From Desulfocapsaceae bacterium (GTDB lineage Bacteria > Desulfobacterota > Desulfobulbia > Desulfobulbales > Desulfocapsaceae): 15,940 nucleotides of DNA. Location: the NCBI GenBank assembly GCA_029934775.1, contig JAOZLO010000019.1, positions 1 to 15,940 on the forward strand, in the 5' to 3' direction. The notes beneath the pieces are model-generated. The model saw only the letters and a list, made by a program, of their open reading frames with translations, searched no databases and had not been told where the DNA came from. This document shows positions 15,708 through 15,940 of this stretch, piece by piece; position 1 is the first letter of the stretch; the number at the start of each line of letters is the position of its first letter. The position numbers and the translations under genes are program-made.

Positions 15708-15940
15708 TTATTCGATAGTCTCCATGTCCCGTCCACAGCAGAGAGGGACGGCTTGTCCTTTTTCCACTTTCATGTACTTATTGCAGATATCGCAATAGTA
15801 GGTATTGTCTTCAGCAGCTTTTTTTTCGTCTGAATAGGTAGTAGCTCCACCCTTTACTCCTTCAATGTGAAATCGGGCGAGTTCATCGATACCGGGCACA
15901 AACTGTCCCATTGGAACAATTTTCTTATTATTGCCGTAAC
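15708..15940 (-). CDS. C-terminal part of a desulforedoxin-like iron protein, probably partial at the window edge
   Basis: The - strand frame is open from the window edge to TAA at 15710-15708 and gives 76 residues. The end CDICNKYMKVEKGQAVPLCCGRDMETIE has the CxxC-x14-CC pattern of desulforedoxin and the N-terminal domain of desulfoferrodoxin, a rubredoxin-like Fe(SCys)4 site. About 45 residues precede it and are not recognised. An internal ATG at 15911 could start a 67-aa protein, but it lacks a clear ribosome site and the frame stays open and coding-like upstream (KKIVPMGQF), so a longer gene running out of the window is more likely. It converges on the WYL gene with 47 nt between the stops. 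A zinc-ribbon role is the alternative. Confidence 0.72.
   Translation of the reverse strand, partial: YGNNKKIVPMGQFVPGIDELARFHIEGVKGGATTYSDEKKAAEDNTYYCDICNKYMKVEKGQAVPLCCGRDMETIE

Noticed and set aside
1..15940. CRISPR array, tRNA or rRNA gene, toxin-antitoxin pair, phage or defence island
   Set aside because: Nothing seen: the only regular repeats are the short 9-bp units in the MITE, and nearly all of the sequence is assigned to recognisable genes.

Overview
The window looks like chromosomal DNA from an anaerobic Gram-negative bacterium, most likely a sulfate-reducing or related Desulfobacterota (Desulfobulbales-like) lineage. This is inferred from moderate GC, the arginine and diaminopimelate gene layout, an lptA-lptB-rpoN block and a desulforedoxin-type CxxC...CC protein. 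No rRNA marker is present, so the taxonomy is an inference.

Region 1 (1-2894, + strand) is the 3' part of a catabolic operon. It holds the tail of a small [2Fe-2S] ferredoxin subunit (HcnA/Fer2_4 type), an FAD/BFD-type [2Fe-2S] oxidoreductase subunit (HcnB / opine-oxidase A type) and an NAD(P)-dependent aldehyde dehydrogenase. The genes overlap and are translationally coupled. The substrate cannot be read from the sequence.

Region 2 (2888-3200) is a 295-bp non-autonomous mobile element (MITE-like). It has 17-bp terminal inverted repeats with one mismatch, flanked by a perfect 9-bp target duplication. It inserted across the aldehyde dehydrogenase stop codon, which the duplication preserves, and it carries a good intrinsic terminator reading out of the upstream operon.

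Region 3 (3252-11634, - strand, transcribed right to left) is a long biosynthetic cluster: argB-argD-argG-argH-(Fn3 lipoprotein)-dapF-dapA-folK. It covers arginine synthesis from acetylglutamate apart from the argC, argF and argJ/argE steps, two lysine/meso-DAP steps and one folate step. argB/argD and argH/lipoprotein overlap by one base as TAATG, and argG/argH overlap by 8 nt, which suggests one transcript with coupled translation. A strong 56-nt palindrome sits between the lipoprotein gene and dapF.

Region 4 (11635-11968) is a divergent intergenic region with candidate sigma70-type promoters for both directions. A long leader of roughly 190 nt is predicted before argB.

Region 5 (11969-15660, + strand) is lptA-lptB-rpoN-WYL regulator: two lipopolysaccharide transport components, sigma-54, and a WYL-domain transcription factor whose start codon overlaps the rpoN stop. 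At the right edge (15708-15940, - strand) is the C-terminal part of a gene with a desulforedoxin-like iron site.

Most of the window is conserved housekeeping sequence. I see no CRISPR array, toxin-antitoxin pair, phage module or clearly new defence system. The most noteworthy items are the MITE insertion at a stop codon with its terminator, the intercistronic palindrome, and the lipoprotein with an LptM-like start embedded in the arg/dap cluster.
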